64,000 bases of DNA from Sagittula marina (GCF_014196795.1 NZ_JACIEJ010000005.1:124001-188000); one strand, 5' to 3'. Positions 26,044-37,620 are shown, counted from the first letter of the stretch. The notes: generated by a model from the letters alone, not told the origin. Translations and numbers: made by a program.

Positions 26044-27579
26044 TTACAGGTCCATCAGCAGGCGACGCGGATCTTCCAGCGCTTCCTTGACGCGCACGAG
26101 GAAGGTCACGGCGCCTTTGCCGTCGACGATGCGGTGATCGTAGGACAGGGCGAGGTACATCATCGGGCGGATCTTGATCTCGCCGTTGACGACCATCGGA
26201 CGGTCTTGGATCTTGTGCATGCCGAGGATGCCCGACTGCGGAGGGTTCAGGATCGGCGAGGACATCAGCGAGCCGTAGACACCACCGTTGGAGATGGTGA
26301 AGGTGCCGCCCTGCATCTCTGCCATGGAGAGCTTGCCGTCGCGGGCGCGCTTGCCCTTTTCACCGATGGCCTTTTCGATCTCGGCGAAAGACATGCTGTC
26401 CGCGTCACGGATGACCGGCACGACCAGACCCTGCGGCGTGCCTGCGGCCACGCCCATGTGGACGAAGTTCTTGTAGACGATGTCGGTGCCGTCGATTTCG
26501 GCGTTGACCTCGGGGACCTCTTTCAGAGCGTGGCAGCACGCCTTGGTGAAGAAGGACATGAAGCCCAGACGCACGCCGTGCTTCTTCTCGAACTGGTCCT
26601 TGTACTGGTTCCGCAGGGCCATGACCTCGGTCATGTCCACCTCGTTGTAGGTGGTCAGGATCGCGGCGGCGTTCTGCGCGTCCTTCAGGCGGCGCGCGAT
26701 GGTCTGGCGCAGGCGCGTCATCTTTACGCGCTCTTCGCGGTCGGCATCTTCTGCGGGGGACGGGGCGCGCGGGGCGCTCGCCGGGGCGGAGGAGGCTTTC
26801 GGCGCGGAGTTCGCAGCCGCAACGGCAGCCGCCACGTCGGACTTGGTCGCGCGACCGTCCTTGCCGGTGCCTTTGACGTCGTCACGCTTCACGCCTGCTT
26901 CGGCCATGGCCTTTTCAGCGGCGGGTCCGTCCTTGATGTCTTTGCCGGGGCCTGCGTTGCCAGCGTCCGGGGTGGAATACTGGTTGTCGTCAGGCGCTTT
27001 GGACGGGGAGGCCGATGCGCCGCCGGAGCCACCCATCACAGCCAGCTTGCCGCCTGCTTCGACGGTGGAGCCTTCCTCGGCGAGGATCTCTGTCAGCGTG
27101 CCGGACGTCGGTGCGGGCACTTCGACGGAGACCTTGTCGGTTTCCAGCTCGCAGAGCATTTCGTCCTGCTCCACACTGTCGCCGACCTTCTTGAACCAGG
27201 TGGAGACGGTGGCCTCCGACACGGACTCGCCCAAGGTCGGCACCATCACGTCGACGCTTTCGCTGCCTTTGGAGGGGGACGCAGGGCCGTCTTCGGAGGT
27301 GGCTTTCTCCTCGCGGGGCTTGGTTTCCTCGGGGCCTGCGTTGCCTTCCTCGGAGACATTCGCCAGCAGAGCATCGACACCCACGGTGTCGCCTTCGTTC
27401 GCGACGATATCGGACAGTGTGCCCGCCACGGGGGAGGGGACTTCGACCGTCACCTTGTCGGTTTCCAGCTCACAGAGCATCTCGTCTACTGCGACGCTGT
27501 CACCGGGTTTCTTGAACCAGGTGGCGACGGTCGCCTCGGATACGGATTCGCCCAGGGTGGGGACGCGTACTTCGGTCAT
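26044..27579 (-). CDS. odhB: 2-oxoglutarate dehydrogenase E2 (dihydrolipoyl succinyltransferase)
   Basis: A 511-residue E2 with two N-terminal lipoyl domains, each with the GESVSEATV and ELETDKV motifs; the first lipoyl lysine is K42, the second near 150. Ala/Pro/Lys-rich linkers follow, then the peripheral-subunit-binding domain (around [20 protein letters not shown]) and the catalytic domain with SYDHRIVDG near the C-terminus. E. coli SucB has a single lipoyl domain. It starts 6 bases after odhA, so the two are co-expressed. Confidence 0.96.
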   Translation of the reverse strand: MTEVRVPTLGESVSEATVATWFKKPGDSVAVDEMLCELETDKVTVEVPSPVAGTLSDIVANEGDTVGVDALLANVSEEGNAGPEETKPREEKATSEDGPASPSKGSESVDVMVPTLGESVSEATVSTWFKKVGDSVEQDEMLCELETDKVSVEVPAPTSGTLTEILAEEGSTVEAGGKLAVMGGSGGASASPSKAPDDNQYSTPDAGNAGPGKDIKDGPAAEKAMAEAGVKRDDVKGTGKDGRATKSDVAAAVAAANSAPKASSAPASAPRAPSPAEDADREERVKMTRLRQTIARRLKDAQNAAAILTTYNEVDMTEVMALRNQYKDQFEKKHGVRLGFMSFFTKACCHALKEVPEVNAEIDGTDIVYKNFVHMGVAAGTPQGLVVPVIRDADSMSFAEIEKAIGEKGKRARDGKLSMAEMQGGTFTISNGGVYGSLMSSPILNPPQSGILGMHKIQDRPMVVNGEIKIRPMMYLALSYDHRIVDGKGAVTFLVRVKEALEDPRRLLMDL

Positions 27580-27585
27580 CTTCAG

Positions 27586-30555
27586 TTATCCTTCGATCGT
27601 CAGCGCTTCGTCGACGAGCGCCTGTTGTTGTGCCTTGTGTGCGGACGCGAGGCCGGTGGCGGGCGACGCGGATGTGGCGCGGCCCACGTACCGCGGACGA
27701 GAATACTCGGCCTTGATGCGGCCCAGAACCCATTCGATGTTCGGCTCGATGAAGTGCCACGCGCCCTGGTTCTTGGGCTCTTCCTGGCACCAGATCATTT
27801 CGGCCTGGGAGAAACGCTCCAGCTCCTTGACGAGGCTGATCGCCGGGAAGGGATAGAACTGTTCCACACGAAGCAGGTACACATCATCAAGGCCACGGCT
27901 GTCACGCTCTTCGAGCAGATCGTAGTAGACCTTGCCGGAGCACATGACGACGCGCTTGATCTCGTTGTCGGGCTTGAGCGTGATGTCGGAGATCCCCGCC
28001 TCGGCATCGTCCCACAGCACACGGTGGAAGGACGACCCGGTGGTGAACATGTCGACATCAGAGACGCAGAGCTTGTGGCGCAGCAGCGACTTCGGCGTCA
28101 TCAACATCAGCGGCTTGCGGTAGCTGCGGTGCAGCTGGCGGCGCAGGATGTGGAAGTAGTTCGCCGGGGTCGAGCAGTTCGCCACGATCCAGTTGTCCTG
28201 ACCACACATCTGCAGGAAGCGTTCGAGACGGGCGGAGGAGTGCTCCGGTCCCTGACCCTCGAACCCGTGCGGCATCAGGCAGACGAGGCCCGACATCCGC
28301 AGCCATTTGGATTCGCCCGACGAGATGAACTGGTCGAACATGATCTGCGCGCCGTTGGCAAAGTCACCGAACTGGGCTTCCCAAAGGGTCAGCGCGTTGG
28401 GTTCGGCCAGCGAGAAGCCATATTCAAAGCCAAGCACCGCGTATTCCGACAGCGCCGAGTCGATGACTTCGTAGCGGGCCTGACCCTCGCGGATGTTGTT
28501 GAGCGGGTAATACCGTTCCTCGGTCTCCTGGTTCACGAAGGCCGAATGGCGTTGCGAGAAGGTGCCGCGCGTGCTGTCCTGACCGGACAGGCGCACCGGG
28601 TATCCTTCGAGCTGAAGTGAACCAAAGGCCAGGGATTCTGCGGTGGCCCAGTCAAAGCCCTTGCCGGTTTCGAACATCTTGGCGCGCGCATCGATGAGAC
28701 GGCCCACGGTTTTGTGGATCGGGTAGCCGTCGGGAATGGTGGTGAGCGCCTTGCCCACATCAGCGAGGGTATCCTTGCTGATGGCGGTCTTGCCGCGCTG
28801 GTATTTGCCCTCTTTCTGCTTGTCGAGGTGTGACCAGCGCCCGTCCAGCCAGTCGGCCTTGTTGGGCTTGTAGACCTTGCCGGCTTCGAACTCCTCGTTC
28901 AGTTTCGCCTGGAACGCGGCCTTCATATCCTCGATTTCGCCTTCGGGGATCAGGCCGTCCTTGACCAGACGCTCCGTGTACAGGGTCAGCGTGGTCTTCT
29001 GTTTCTTGATCTTGGTGTACATGACCGGGTTGGTGAACATGGGCTCGTCGCCCTCGTTGTGACCAAAGCGGCGGTAGCAGAAGATGTCGAGCACCACGTC
29101 CTTGCCGAACTTCTGGCGGAACTCGGTCGCAACCTTGGCGGCGTGGACCACGGCCTCCGGATCGTCACCGTTGACGTGGAAGATCGGCGCCTCGACCACC
29201 AGCGCGTTGTCGGTGGGGTAGGGCGAGGACCGCGAGAAGTGCGGCGCGGTGGTAAAGCCGATCTGGTTGTTGACGATGATGTGCATGGTGCCGCCGGTGC
29301 GGTGCCCGCGCAGACCTGACAGGGCAAAGCATTCCGCCACGACACCCTGACCGGCAAAGGCCGCATCGCCATGCAGCAGGACTGGCATGACCTGCGTGCG
29401 GTTGGTGTCGTTCAGCTGGTCCTGCTTGGCGCGGACCTTACCCAGAACAACGGGGTTCACCGCCTCCAGGTGGGAGGGGTTGGCGGTCAGAGACAGGTGC
29501 ACGGGGTGGCCGTCGAACTCACGGTCGGAGGACGCGCCGAGGTGGTATTTCACGTCGCCGGAGCCGTCCACATCCTCGGGCTTGAACGAGCCGCCCTGGA
29601 ATTCGTTGAAGATCGCCTTGTACGGCTTCTGCATCACGTTGGCGAGGACAGACAGACGGCCACGGTGCGGCATGCCGATGACGATGTCCTTCAGGCCGAG
29701 GTTGCCGCCGCGCTTGATGATCTGCTCCATCGCTGGGATCAGGCTTTCGCCACCGTCGAGGCCAAATCGCTTGGTGCCCATGTACTTGACGTGCAGGAAT
29801 TTTTCGAAGCCCTCGGCCTCGACCATCTTGTTCAGGATGGCCTTGCGGCCCTCGCGGGTGAACTGGATTTCCTTGCCGTAGCCCTCGATGCGTTCCTTCA
29901 GCCAGGACGCCTGTTCAGGGTCGGAGATGTGCATGTATTGCAGCGCGAAGGTGCCGCAGTAGGTGCGTTTGACGATGGCGACGATCTCGCGGAGCGACGC
30001 GATTTGCAGACCCAGCACGTTGTCGATGAAGATCGGGCGATCCATGTCCGCTTCGGTAAAACCGTAGGACTTGGGGTCGAGCTCCGGATGGTTCGACGTG
30101 TCGCGCAGACCCAGCGGGTCGAGGTCGGCGGCGAGGTGGCCCCGGATCCGGTAGGCGCGGATGATCATCAGCGCACGGATCGAATCCAGCACGGCGCGTT
30201 GGATCGCCTCGTTGGAGACCTGAACCCCCTTTTCATCCGCCTTGGCGGCGATCTTCTTGGCGGCGCCTTTGGCCTCTGCCGGGACGGCGGGCATGGGCCA
30301 TTCACCGGTCAGCGCGGCGGTCAGATCGTCCGTGGGCTGCGGCGGCCAGTCCTTGCGCGCCCAGGAGGGGCCTTCGGCCTCCTGCGTGACGGCGCTGTCG
30401 TCGTCGCCCATCTGGTCGAAGAACGCCTTCCATGCATCGTCCACCGCATTGGGGTCGTTGGCATAGCGCGCGTACATCTGTTCGAGGTACTCGGCATTGT
30501 GCCCCTGCATGAAGGAGGAGGCATGGAATTGATCGTTGGGGCTTTGGTCGGTCAT
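27586..30555 (-). CDS. odhA: 2-oxoglutarate dehydrogenase E1
   Basis: A 989-residue thiamine-diphosphate enzyme that decarboxylates 2-oxoglutarate and passes the succinyl group to E2. Seen: HASSFMQGHNAEYLEQMY at the start, the YMHISDPEQ region, GMPHRGRLSVLANV, HGDAAFAGQGVV, the TPP/Mg motif around NNQIGFTT, RRFGHNEGDEP and LMPHGFEGQGPEHSSAR. ATG at 30555 has AGGACG upstream; the longer reading from 30675 adds residues that do not belong to the family. Confidence 0.97.
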   Translation of the reverse strand: MTDQSPNDQFHASSFMQGHNAEYLEQMYARYANDPNAVDDAWKAFFDQMGDDDSAVTQEAEGPSWARKDWPPQPTDDLTAALTGEWPMPAVPAEAKGAAKKIAAKADEKGVQVSNEAIQRAVLDSIRALMIIRAYRIRGHLAADLDPLGLRDTSNHPELDPKSYGFTEADMDRPIFIDNVLGLQIASLREIVAIVKRTYCGTFALQYMHISDPEQASWLKERIEGYGKEIQFTREGRKAILNKMVEAEGFEKFLHVKYMGTKRFGLDGGESLIPAMEQIIKRGGNLGLKDIVIGMPHRGRLSVLANVMQKPYKAIFNEFQGGSFKPEDVDGSGDVKYHLGASSDREFDGHPVHLSLTANPSHLEAVNPVVLGKVRAKQDQLNDTNRTQVMPVLLHGDAAFAGQGVVAECFALSGLRGHRTGGTMHIIVNNQIGFTTAPHFSRSSPYPTDNALVVEAPIFHVNGDDPEAVVHAAKVATEFRQKFGKDVVLDIFCYRRFGHNEGDEPMFTNPVMYTKIKKQKTTLTLYTERLVKDGLIPEGEIEDMKAAFQAKLNEEFEAGKVYKPNKADWLDGRWSHLDKQKEGKYQRGKTAISKDTLADVGKALTTIPDGYPIHKTVGRLIDARAKMFETGKGFDWATAESLAFGSLQLEGYPVRLSGQDSTRGTFSQRHSAFVNQETEERYYPLNNIREGQARYEVIDSALSEYAVLGFEYGFSLAEPNALTLWEAQFGDFANGAQIMFDQFISSGESKWLRMSGLVCLMPHGFEGQGPEHSSARLERFLQMCGQDNWIVANCSTPANYFHILRRQLHRSYRKPLMLMTPKSLLRHKLCVSDVDMFTTGSSFHRVLWDDAEAGISDITLKPDNEIKRVVMCSGKVYYDLLEERDSRGLDDVYLLRVEQFYPFPAISLVKELERFSQAEMIWCQEEPKNQGAWHFIEPNIEWVLGRIKAEYSRPRYVGRATSASPATGLASAHKAQQQALVDEALTIEG

Positions 30556-30750
30556 GGGTTGCGCGTCCTTTTGTGTTCGACCAGCGGAGTGGCAAAAGGG
30601 AGACCCGCTGTTCCGTTGGCGGGTTTCCGTCGTGACACTCCGGAAACGGTCCGGGGCGGGGTGGATATTGGCCAAAATGCGTGTCTGGCCAATACCTTGA
30701 ACATTGGGTCGCGGAGCCGTCGGGACAAGCCCGGACGGCCCGCTTTTGCG

Positions 30751-31632
30751 TCAGCCGATGGCCTTGAGCACGGCTTCGCCGAGGGTCGCGGGGCTGTCTG
30801 CCACCACGATGCCTGCGGATTGCATGGCTTCGATCTTGTCCTCGGCGCCACCTTTGCCGCCTGCGACGATCGCACCGGCGTGACCCATGCGGCGTCCCGG
30901 AGGCGCTGTGCGGCCCGCGATGAAGCCAGCGGTCGGCTTCCAGCGGCCTTTTTTCCGCTCATCGGCAAGGAACTGCGCCGCTTCTTCCTCGGCGGAGCCA
31001 CCGATCTCACCGATCATGATGATCGACTGGGTTTCCGGGTCGGCGAGGAACATTTCCAGGACGTCGATATGCTCGGTGCCTTTGATCGGGTCGCCGCCGA
31101 TGCCGACGGCTGTGGTCTGGCCCAGACCGCTGTCGGAGGTCTGCTTGACCGCCTCGTAGGTCAGGGTGCCGGAGCGGGACACGACACCGACGCTGCCACG
31201 TTTGTGGATGTGGCCGGGCATGATGCCGATCTTGCAGGCGCCGGGCGTGATGACACCGGGGCAGTTCGGGCCGATCAGCGTGGATTTGGACGTCTCCAGC
31301 GCGCGCTTCACCTTCATCATGTCGAGCACCGGAATGCCCTCGGTGATGCAGACGATCAGCTCCATCTCGGCGTCGATGGCTTCGAGGATCGAATCCGCTG
31401 CGAAGGGCGGCGGAACATAGATCACGGAGGCGTTTGCCTCGGTCACGTGTTTGGCTTCGTGCACGGAGTTGAAGACCGGCAGGTTTAGGTGGGTCTGCCC
31501 GCCTTTGCCCGGTGTCACGCCGCCGACCATCTTGGTGCCGTAGGCAATCGCCTGCTCGGTGTGGAAGGTGCCCTGCGAGCCGGTGAGACCCTGGCAGATG
31601 ACCTTGGTGTTTTCGTCGATGAGAACGGCCAT
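30751..31632 (-). CDS. sucD: Succinyl-CoA synthetase (ADP-forming) alpha subunit
   Basis: A 293-residue subunit. The N-terminal CoA-binding Rossmann domain has [17 protein letters not shown], the middle has [11 protein letters not shown], and the active-site His that is phosphorylated is in GHAGAIV near residue 246. It interconverts succinyl-CoA and succinate with ADP/ATP. It lies between odhA and sucC; 144 bases and the 116-residue gene separate it from sucC. Confidence 0.97.
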   Translation of the reverse strand: MAVLIDENTKVICQGLTGSQGTFHTEQAIAYGTKMVGGVTPGKGGQTHLNLPVFNSVHEAKHVTEANASVIYVPPPFAADSILEAIDAEMELIVCITEGIPVLDMMKVKRALETSKSTLIGPNCPGVITPGACKIGIMPGHIHKRGSVGVVSRSGTLTYEAVKQTSDSGLGQTTAVGIGGDPIKGTEHIDVLEMFLADPETQSIIMIGEIGGSAEEEAAQFLADERKKGRWKPTAGFIAGRTAPPGRRMGHAGAIVAGGKGGAEDKIEAMQSAGIVVADSPATLGEAVLKAIG

Positions 31633-31776
31633 GTCTGTCGCTTTCTTCGTAAGATTATTGGGAAAAGGCCGGGGTGTGCCCAGCCAAATGAGGCACATGC
31701 GATGGCGCATGCAAAGACGACCCGCGCCACGAAATGGCGGGGTCGTCATGTCTGTTCATGGAAATGGGGGCAGGCG

Positions 31777-32127
31777 TCAGAGCTTGCGGCCGACGGCCTC
31801 GTCCAGAATGCGCGCGGTCAGCATGGCTGCGCCGCCGAGTATCAGCGACTTGCCAAGCTTGGTGGTGACGTTGCCCGGCGCAAAGTTCGCTGCGCGGTCC
31901 CGTGCGAAGGTCGCAGCCTTCACCCCCCTGCTTTTCTTGCGCGAAGCGCCGTACTGAAGGGGATTGGGCAGCGTCCCAAAGCGTGGATTGACCTTCTTGA
32001 GCAGAAGACCTGCTGCAATCATCCCGGCACCATACACCAGAGGCGACATGCGCGCTCTTTTGCTGGGCACCGGCAAGGCGGCTTCCTTGGCTTCGTCCAG
32101 ATTGCTTTTGCGCAGTTTCTTCAACAT
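31777..32127 (-). CDS. Hypothetical 116-residue protein between sucC and sucD
   Basis: Basic protein, not recognised. A weakly hydrophobic segment, SPLVYGAGMIAAGLLLK, is near residues 28-44 and a second, SLILGGAAMLTARIL, near 95-110, so it may be membrane-associated. GGAGG lies 8 bases before the ATG. Its place inside the succinyl-CoA synthetase operon means it is transcribed with those genes; there is no sequence hint of a direct role. Confidence 0.65.
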   Translation of the reverse strand: MLKKLRKSNLDEAKEAALPVPSKRARMSPLVYGAGMIAAGLLLKKVNPRFGTLPNPLQYGASRKKSRGVKAATFARDRAANFAPGNVTTKLGKSLILGGAAMLTARILDEAVGRKL

Positions 32128-32281
32128 CACGTGTACCTCCGTTGCAGAGGTAACCCGTGAAAGCCGCAACCGGTTCCCGCACAGCCGCGGAAACGGGGCA
32201 GAAAGCCTGCCGCGCTTCGTTGGACATATGATGGGAAATCGGTTGCATCTGATGCTCTCTTGTCGCTGCCCCGAGGGACGC

Positions 32282-33475
32282 TTAGCCCTTGACCGCTTTG
32301 ACGATCTTTTCAGCACCGTCCTTGAGGTCGTCGGCGGCGATCACGTCCAGACCGGAGTTCTGGATGATCTCCTTGCCCTTTTCGACGTTGGTGCCTTCGA
32401 GACGGACAACCAGCGGAACCTGAAGGCCGACGTCCTTGACCGCGGCGATGACACCTTCCGCGATGACGTCGCAGCGCATGATGCCGCCAAAGATGTTGAC
32501 CAGGATGCCTTTGACGTTCTTGTCAGAGGTGATGATCTTGAAGGCTTCTGTCACCTTCTCCTTGGTCGCGCCGCCGCCCACGTCGAGGAAGTTGGCAGGC
32601 TCTGCGCCGTAGAGCTTGATGATGTCCATGGTCGCCATGGCGAGGCCTGCGCCGTTCACCATGCAGCCGATTTCACCGTCGAGCGCGATGTAGTTCAGGT
32701 CGTACTTGGAAGCTTCCAGTTCCTTGGAGTCCTCCTCGGTGGTGTCGCGCAGCTCTGCCACGTCCGACTGGCGGTACATGGCGTTGCCGTCGAAGCCGAC
32801 TTTGGCGTCGAGCACTTTGAGGTCACCGCCGGGCATGACGATCAGCGGGTTGATCTCCAGCATCTCCATGTCCTTCTCGATGAAGGCCTTGTAGAGGATG
32901 CCCATCAGCTTGACGCACTGCTTCATTGCGGCGCCTTCGAGGCCGAGCGCAAAGCCGACGCGGCGACCGTGGAACGGCTGGTAGCCGGTGGCCGGGTCGA
33001 CGGAGAAGGACAGGATCTTTTCCGGGGTCGATGCTGCGACCTCTTCGATGTCCATGCCGCCCTCGGTGGAGCAGACGAAGGACACGCGCGATGTCTGGCG
33101 GTCGACAAGCAGCGCGAGGTACAGTTCGCGATCAATGTCGGAGCCGTCTTCGATGTAGATGCGGTTGACCTGCTTGCCCGCAGGGCCGGTCTGGTGCGTG
33201 ACGAGGGTCTTGCCCAGCATCTTCTTGGCTTCTTCTGCGGCCTCTTCGACCGACTTGGTCAGACGCACGCCGCCTTTTTCACCGGCTTCGGCTTCCTTGA
33301 AGGAGCCTTTTCCGCGACCGCCTGCGTGGATCTGAGCCTTGACCACCCAAAGCGGGCCGTCGAGCTCGCCTGCTGCGGTCTTGGCGTCTTCGGCCCTGAG
33401 CACGGCGCGGCCGTCAGAAACAGGCGCGCCGTAGCTGCGCAGGAGGGCCTTAGCCTGGTATTCGTGGATATTCAT
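32282..33475 (-). CDS. sucC: Succinyl-CoA synthetase (ADP-forming) beta subunit
   Basis: A 397-residue subunit with an ATP-grasp N-terminal part: [32 protein letters not shown], and the C-terminal part with [15 protein letters not shown] and [13 protein letters not shown]. First gene of the sucC-sucD-odhA-odhB run. ATG at 33475 begins the conserved N-terminus. A 33-bp tandem GTGATCAC element lies 110-142 bases upstream. Confidence 0.97.
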   Translation of the reverse strand: MNIHEYQAKALLRSYGAPVSDGRAVLRAEDAKTAAGELDGPLWVVKAQIHAGGRGKGSFKEAEAGEKGGVRLTKSVEEAAEEAKKMLGKTLVTHQTGPAGKQVNRIYIEDGSDIDRELYLALLVDRQTSRVSFVCSTEGGMDIEEVAASTPEKILSFSVDPATGYQPFHGRRVGFALGLEGAAMKQCVKLMGILYKAFIEKDMEMLEINPLIVMPGGDLKVLDAKVGFDGNAMYRQSDVAELRDTTEEDSKELEASKYDLNYIALDGEIGCMVNGAGLAMATMDIIKLYGAEPANFLDVGGGATKEKVTEAFKIITSDKNVKGILVNIFGGIMRCDVIAEGVIAAVKDVGLQVPLVVRLEGTNVEKGKEIIQNSGLDVIAADDLKDGAEKIVKAVKG

Positions 33476-34149
33476 GAGTCCATGATCCCGTGGTTGCTGC
33501 GATTTGTCCTCGGTATAGGCAACCAAACCCGTTAGGGCGAAGTGATTATTGCCGCATGTACGTAAAACTCTGTGGTTTTTGCAGTTTGTGATCACGGCCA
33601 GAAACGCTGTGATCACAGGCGGCCAGTGCAGCTATGCGTTGCATCAACGAATCACTTTACGTGGATCTTGGGTGGTAAGCCGCAGAAGAAAGAGCCAACT
33701 GTCGAACGCTTTAACGTGCCGGCCAAGCTGGGCGTCGTGCGCTCGGAACGGGACGCCGCGGGATCTTGGTGATGTTATCAATTTACAGGGCTCAGCATGT
33801 CGCGATGCCCATGAATCCGGACGAGGCCGCGCGGAAACGCCCTGCGTCTGAGAGCACTGCTGACCGTCGTTTTGAGGATGTGGGGGGTGCGTTTTGGCCA
33901 CTCGCGGACGTGCGGCACAGGCTGGCGCGGATTTGCACCAGATGATTCCGTCTCGACCTGGGGGACGGAAGCAAAGGCTCGAGGTGCTCGATTTGATTCC
34001 GCGTCGGCTTGGGAAGGTTTTCACACCTGCACCCTTGTAGATGATGTCGACCTGTTCCTGACCAGTCTGGATGCGCACTGGTCTCAAACCCATCCGTAGT
34101 TTCAAAATCTGGCCGCTGACCAATGATCCCATCCGGCTGGTCCTGAACG
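33476..34149. other. Long intergenic region between mdh and sucC
   Basis: About 670 bases without a convincing gene. Open frames in it lack ribosome sites and show no family-like sequence. It holds the tandem operator-like element at 33585-33617 and the sucC promoter region. The middle part (33640-34140) is unexplained. Confidence 0.6.
33585..33617 (-). promoter_or_regulatory. Tandem GTGATCAC element upstream of sucC
   Basis: In the sucC direction: TGTGATCACA, 7 bases, TGGCCGTGATCACAAA. The two GTGATCAC cores start 21 bases apart, about two helical turns. All 26 bases of the two blocks and the 7-base gap length recur upstream of sdhC (40010-40042). The near edge is 109 bases from the sucC start. 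Regulator unknown. Confidence 0.75.
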
Positions 34150-34183
34150 AAAAAAGCCGCCGGACAGACCGGCGGCTTTCGTA
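34150..34183 (-). terminator. Rho-independent terminator after mdh
   Basis: AAAGCCGCCGG (34153-34163) and CCGGCGGCTTT (34169-34179) form an 11-bp perfect stem with loop ACAGA. Read from the minus strand it is followed by six T, directly behind mdh. Confidence 0.93.
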
Positions 34184-34201
34184 TTGGATCGAATGACGGA
34201 T

Positions 34202-35284
<1,083 letters not shown>

Positions 35285-35321
35285 TTATAGCGCTGAAAAT
35301 ACAGCGCGTTTAGGGGGCGGC

Positions 35322-36074
35322 ATGGAATTGTTAAGCTGGTCGATCATGGCATTTGTCGTGCCTGCGGTTGTGTTCGCGGGCGTGTCAAAGGGGGGCTTCG
35401 GTTCTGGCGTGGCCTTCGCATCAAGCTCGATTCTCGCGCTTGTATTGCCGCCGGCGATGGCTGTCGGGTTGATGCTGCCGTTGCTCATGCTGATGGATGT
35501 GGCAAGCCTCTGGGCCTACTGGCAGAAGTGGGATTGGGGGGTGGCCAAGGTGCTGATGCTGGGGGCGATACCCGGCACGATCCTGGGCGCCGTGTTCTGG
35601 GCCTCGGCCGATCCTGACAGGATCCGCCTGCTCATCGGTGCCGTGGCGTTGCTGTTTGTCGCGTGGCAGGCGGTAAGGGCGCTGGGGCTGGTCCGTCTGG
35701 GGGCGCGGCTCGGGTCCGGGGCGGGGGTGACATCCGGTGTCGTGCTGGGGTTTACCAGCTTCATCAGCCATGCGGGCGGACCGGCGGCAGCGGTTTACAT
35801 GTTGGGGCAGGGGCTGTCGAAAACCAAATTTCAGGCCACCACCGTGCTGGTGTTCTGGGCCGTCAACCTGTTCAAGGCGATTTTCTACGGCTTCATGGGG
35901 ATCTTCACCGCTCAGACGCTGATGCTGGACCTGATACTGATCCCTTTCGCATTGCTCGGCACGTGGCTGGGCGTAAAGGCCCATCACATGCTGCCGGAGC
36001 GCTGGTTCTTTGGCATAACTTACGTGGCGCTGACCCTGACGGGCGCGAAGTTGATCTGGGATGCGTTGACCTGA
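35322..36074 (+). CDS. TauE/SafE-family membrane exporter
   Basis: A 250-residue membrane protein with about eight hydrophobic segments. The N-terminal half has GVSKGGFGSG and the mid-part GFTSFISHAGGPAAAVYML, both typical repeats of the TauE/SafE (DUF81) family of sulfite or organosulfonate exporters. ATG at 35322 has AGGGGG upstream. TauE-type proteins are sometimes tied to taurine breakdown, but this gene is 20 kb from tpa and substrate cannot be assigned. Confidence 0.88.
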   Translation: MELLSWSIMAFVVPAVVFAGVSKGGFGSGVAFASSSILALVLPPAMAVGLMLPLLMLMDVASLWAYWQKWDWGVAKVLMLGAIPGTILGAVFWASADPDRIRLLIGAVALLFVAWQAVRALGLVRLGARLGSGAGVTSGVVLGFTSFISHAGGPAAAVYMLGQGLSKTKFQATTVLVFWAVNLFKAIFYGFMGIFTAQTLMLDLILIPFALLGTWLGVKAHHMLPERWFFGITYVALTLTGAKLIWDALT

Positions 36075-36128
36075 CAGGGCAACAGAACCGGGGCACGGCC
36101 TGACGGGACAGGTGCGCCCACGGTGAAA

Positions 36129-36449
36129 TCACGCATCGTCGCCTTTGGGAGGCAGGGCCTCGGCAAGCTCTTCGAACGCTTGACCGGACGCGACGAGACA
36201 GGTGATGCCATTGGTCATGGTCACCGTGATCGTCCACGAGCCGCTTTCGGCAGACGCGAAAACCTCCATCACGGCATTGTTGGAGCCGAGCCCCATGCTT
36301 TGGCGCGTTTCGCCGTATTTTGCGGCAAGGCGATCCACCACCTTGTCGCGCGGTGCACAGTGTTCCAATTGCTGTGCTTCGACCAGCGAGGCGGCGCCGA
36401 GCAGAAATCCGGCGGAGAGCAGGCACATCTTCATCTTTGTCGTCATCAT
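36129..36449 (-). CDS. Small secreted protein of unknown function
   Basis: A 106-residue protein with a signal peptide (MKMCLLSAGFLLGAASLVEAQ). The mature part has CAPRDKVVDRLAAKYGE, GLGSNNAVMEVFASAESG and TVTMTNGITCLVASGQAFE; the two Cys could pair. Similar small periplasmic proteins are widespread in alphaproteobacteria as I recall, with no known role. AAAGGTGA precedes the ATG pair at 36449/36446. Convergent with the TauE-like gene and divergent from mcl2. Confidence 0.75.
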   Translation of the reverse strand: MMTTKMKMCLLSAGFLLGAASLVEAQQLEHCAPRDKVVDRLAAKYGETRQSMGLGSNNAVMEVFASAESGSWTITVTMTNGITCLVASGQAFEELAEALPPKGDDA

Positions 36450-36771
36450 TTTCACCTTTCGGCTGCTGGCGCTCGGATTCATCCGGCTGACGCCTTTTGG
36501 GTCCTCTCGGTTCCCGGAATGCCGACCCACGCGAGCCCTGTCGTGGCATCCGTGCCGCTTTCGAACGACATGCGAACATCCTTCGTCCGTTGCAGCTACT
36601 ATCCGGTTAACGCAGCGTGCGCCCGTTGGTCTGGATGGTTCGAATGCAACCCATATGCCACGGTATACCGTAGAGAACGGCCGATTTTCTGCGTTGCAGC
36701 GCATTTCGGCTTGAACGATTTGGAAAAATATGTGCATTCATGCGCAACTTTATTTCACGACGGAGACTCCC
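36450..36771. other. Divergent intergenic region before mcl2
   Basis: About 320 bases between divergent genes. No open frame in it has a credible start or family likeness. The last 100 bases before 36772 are AT-rich and probably hold the mcl2 promoter; no copy of the GTGATCAC element was seen. Confidence 0.5.
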
Positions 36772-37620
36772 ATGGACTTGGAAACCCGCCCCTATCGGTC
36801 CGTTCTCTACATTCCGGCGTCCAAGGAGCGGGCGCTGGAAAAAGCGCGTGGGTTGACCATTGATGCCATCATCTTTGACCTTGAAGATGCTGTGGCACCT
36901 GAAGAAAAGGTCGCCGCCCGGACGACGCTGGCCGAGGCGTTGAAGCGATCCTACGGTCAACGCGCGCGCATCGTTCGGATCAACGCGCTTGAATCCGAAT
37001 GGGGGGTAGAGGACGCGAAAGCCGTTTCCGAAATGGACTGCGACGCGATTCTTCTGCCGAAGGTTGATTCCCCGGCGCATCTGGATGCGCTCGCTGAGAT
37101 CACCGACAAGCCGCTTTGGGCGATGATGGAAACCCCGATGGGAATGCTGAACGCCAAGGAGATCGCCGCGCACCCGCGTCTCGAGGGCATGGTCATGGGG
37201 ACCAACGACCTCGCCAAGGAGCTGAACGCCCGTTTTCGGGCGGATCGTCTGCCCATGATGACAGGTCTGGGTCTGTGCGTTCTCGCGGCGAAGGCCTTTG
37301 GCAAGGTCATTGTCGATGGTGTTTATAATGCCTTCAAGGACGACGACGGTCTGCAAACCGAATGCAGTCAGGGGCGTGACATGGGCATGGACGGCAAGAC
37401 GCTTATCCATCCGGCGCAGGTGGAAATCACCAATGCGGCCTTTGCCCCTGACGAGACAGAGATCAACCTGGCGCGCCGCCAGATAGAAGCCTTCGAAGAG
37501 GCGAAAGCCGCAGGGCAGGGCGTTGCAGTGGTTGACGGCAAGATCGTCGAGAACCTGCATGTGGACACCGCACGCAAGACCCTGGCCAGGGCTGAGGCCA
37601 TCGCGGCGCTGGCTTCCTGA
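36772..37620 (+). CDS. mcl2: CoA ester lyase family: (3S)-malyl-CoA thioesterase, Mcl2-like
   Basis: A 282-residue HpcH/HpaI-type protein: SVLYIPASKERALEKA, IIFDLEDAVAPEEK, WAMMETPMGMLNAKEI and MDGKTLIHPAQVEI. In Rhodobacter sphaeroides the gene in this place (before nnrU, a DUF1737 gene and mch) encodes (3S)-malyl-CoA thioesterase, while the longer Mcl1 (about 318 residues) is the malyl-CoA/methylmalyl-CoA lyase. The shorter length and position favour Mcl2; lyase activity is the alternative. It would release malate at the end of the ethylmalonyl-CoA pathway. ATG at 36772 is preceded by GGAG. Confidence 0.85.
   Translation: MDLETRPYRSVLYIPASKERALEKARGLTIDAIIFDLEDAVAPEEKVAARTTLAEALKRSYGQRARIVRINALESEWGVEDAKAVSEMDCDAILLPKVDSPAHLDALAEITDKPLWAMMETPMGMLNAKEIAAHPRLEGMVMGTNDLAKELNARFRADRLPMMTGLGLCVLAAKAFGKVIVDGVYNAFKDDDGLQTECSQGRDMGMDGKTLIHPAQVEITNAAFAPDETEINLARRQIEAFEEAKAAGQGVAVVDGKIVENLHVDTARKTLARAEAIAALAS

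Noticed and set aside
26041-28620. 859-codon open frame antisense to odhB and odhA
   Set aside because: Mirrors two certain genes; Gly/His/Arg-rich low-complexity product.
29371-31488. 705-codon open frame antisense to odhA and sucD
   Set aside because: Shadow frame across two certain genes.
33644-34132. 162-codon open frame in the mdh-sucC gap
   Set aside because: No ribosome site, Cys/Pro/Arg-scattered composition, overlaps the mdh terminator side; kept only as an unexplained gap.
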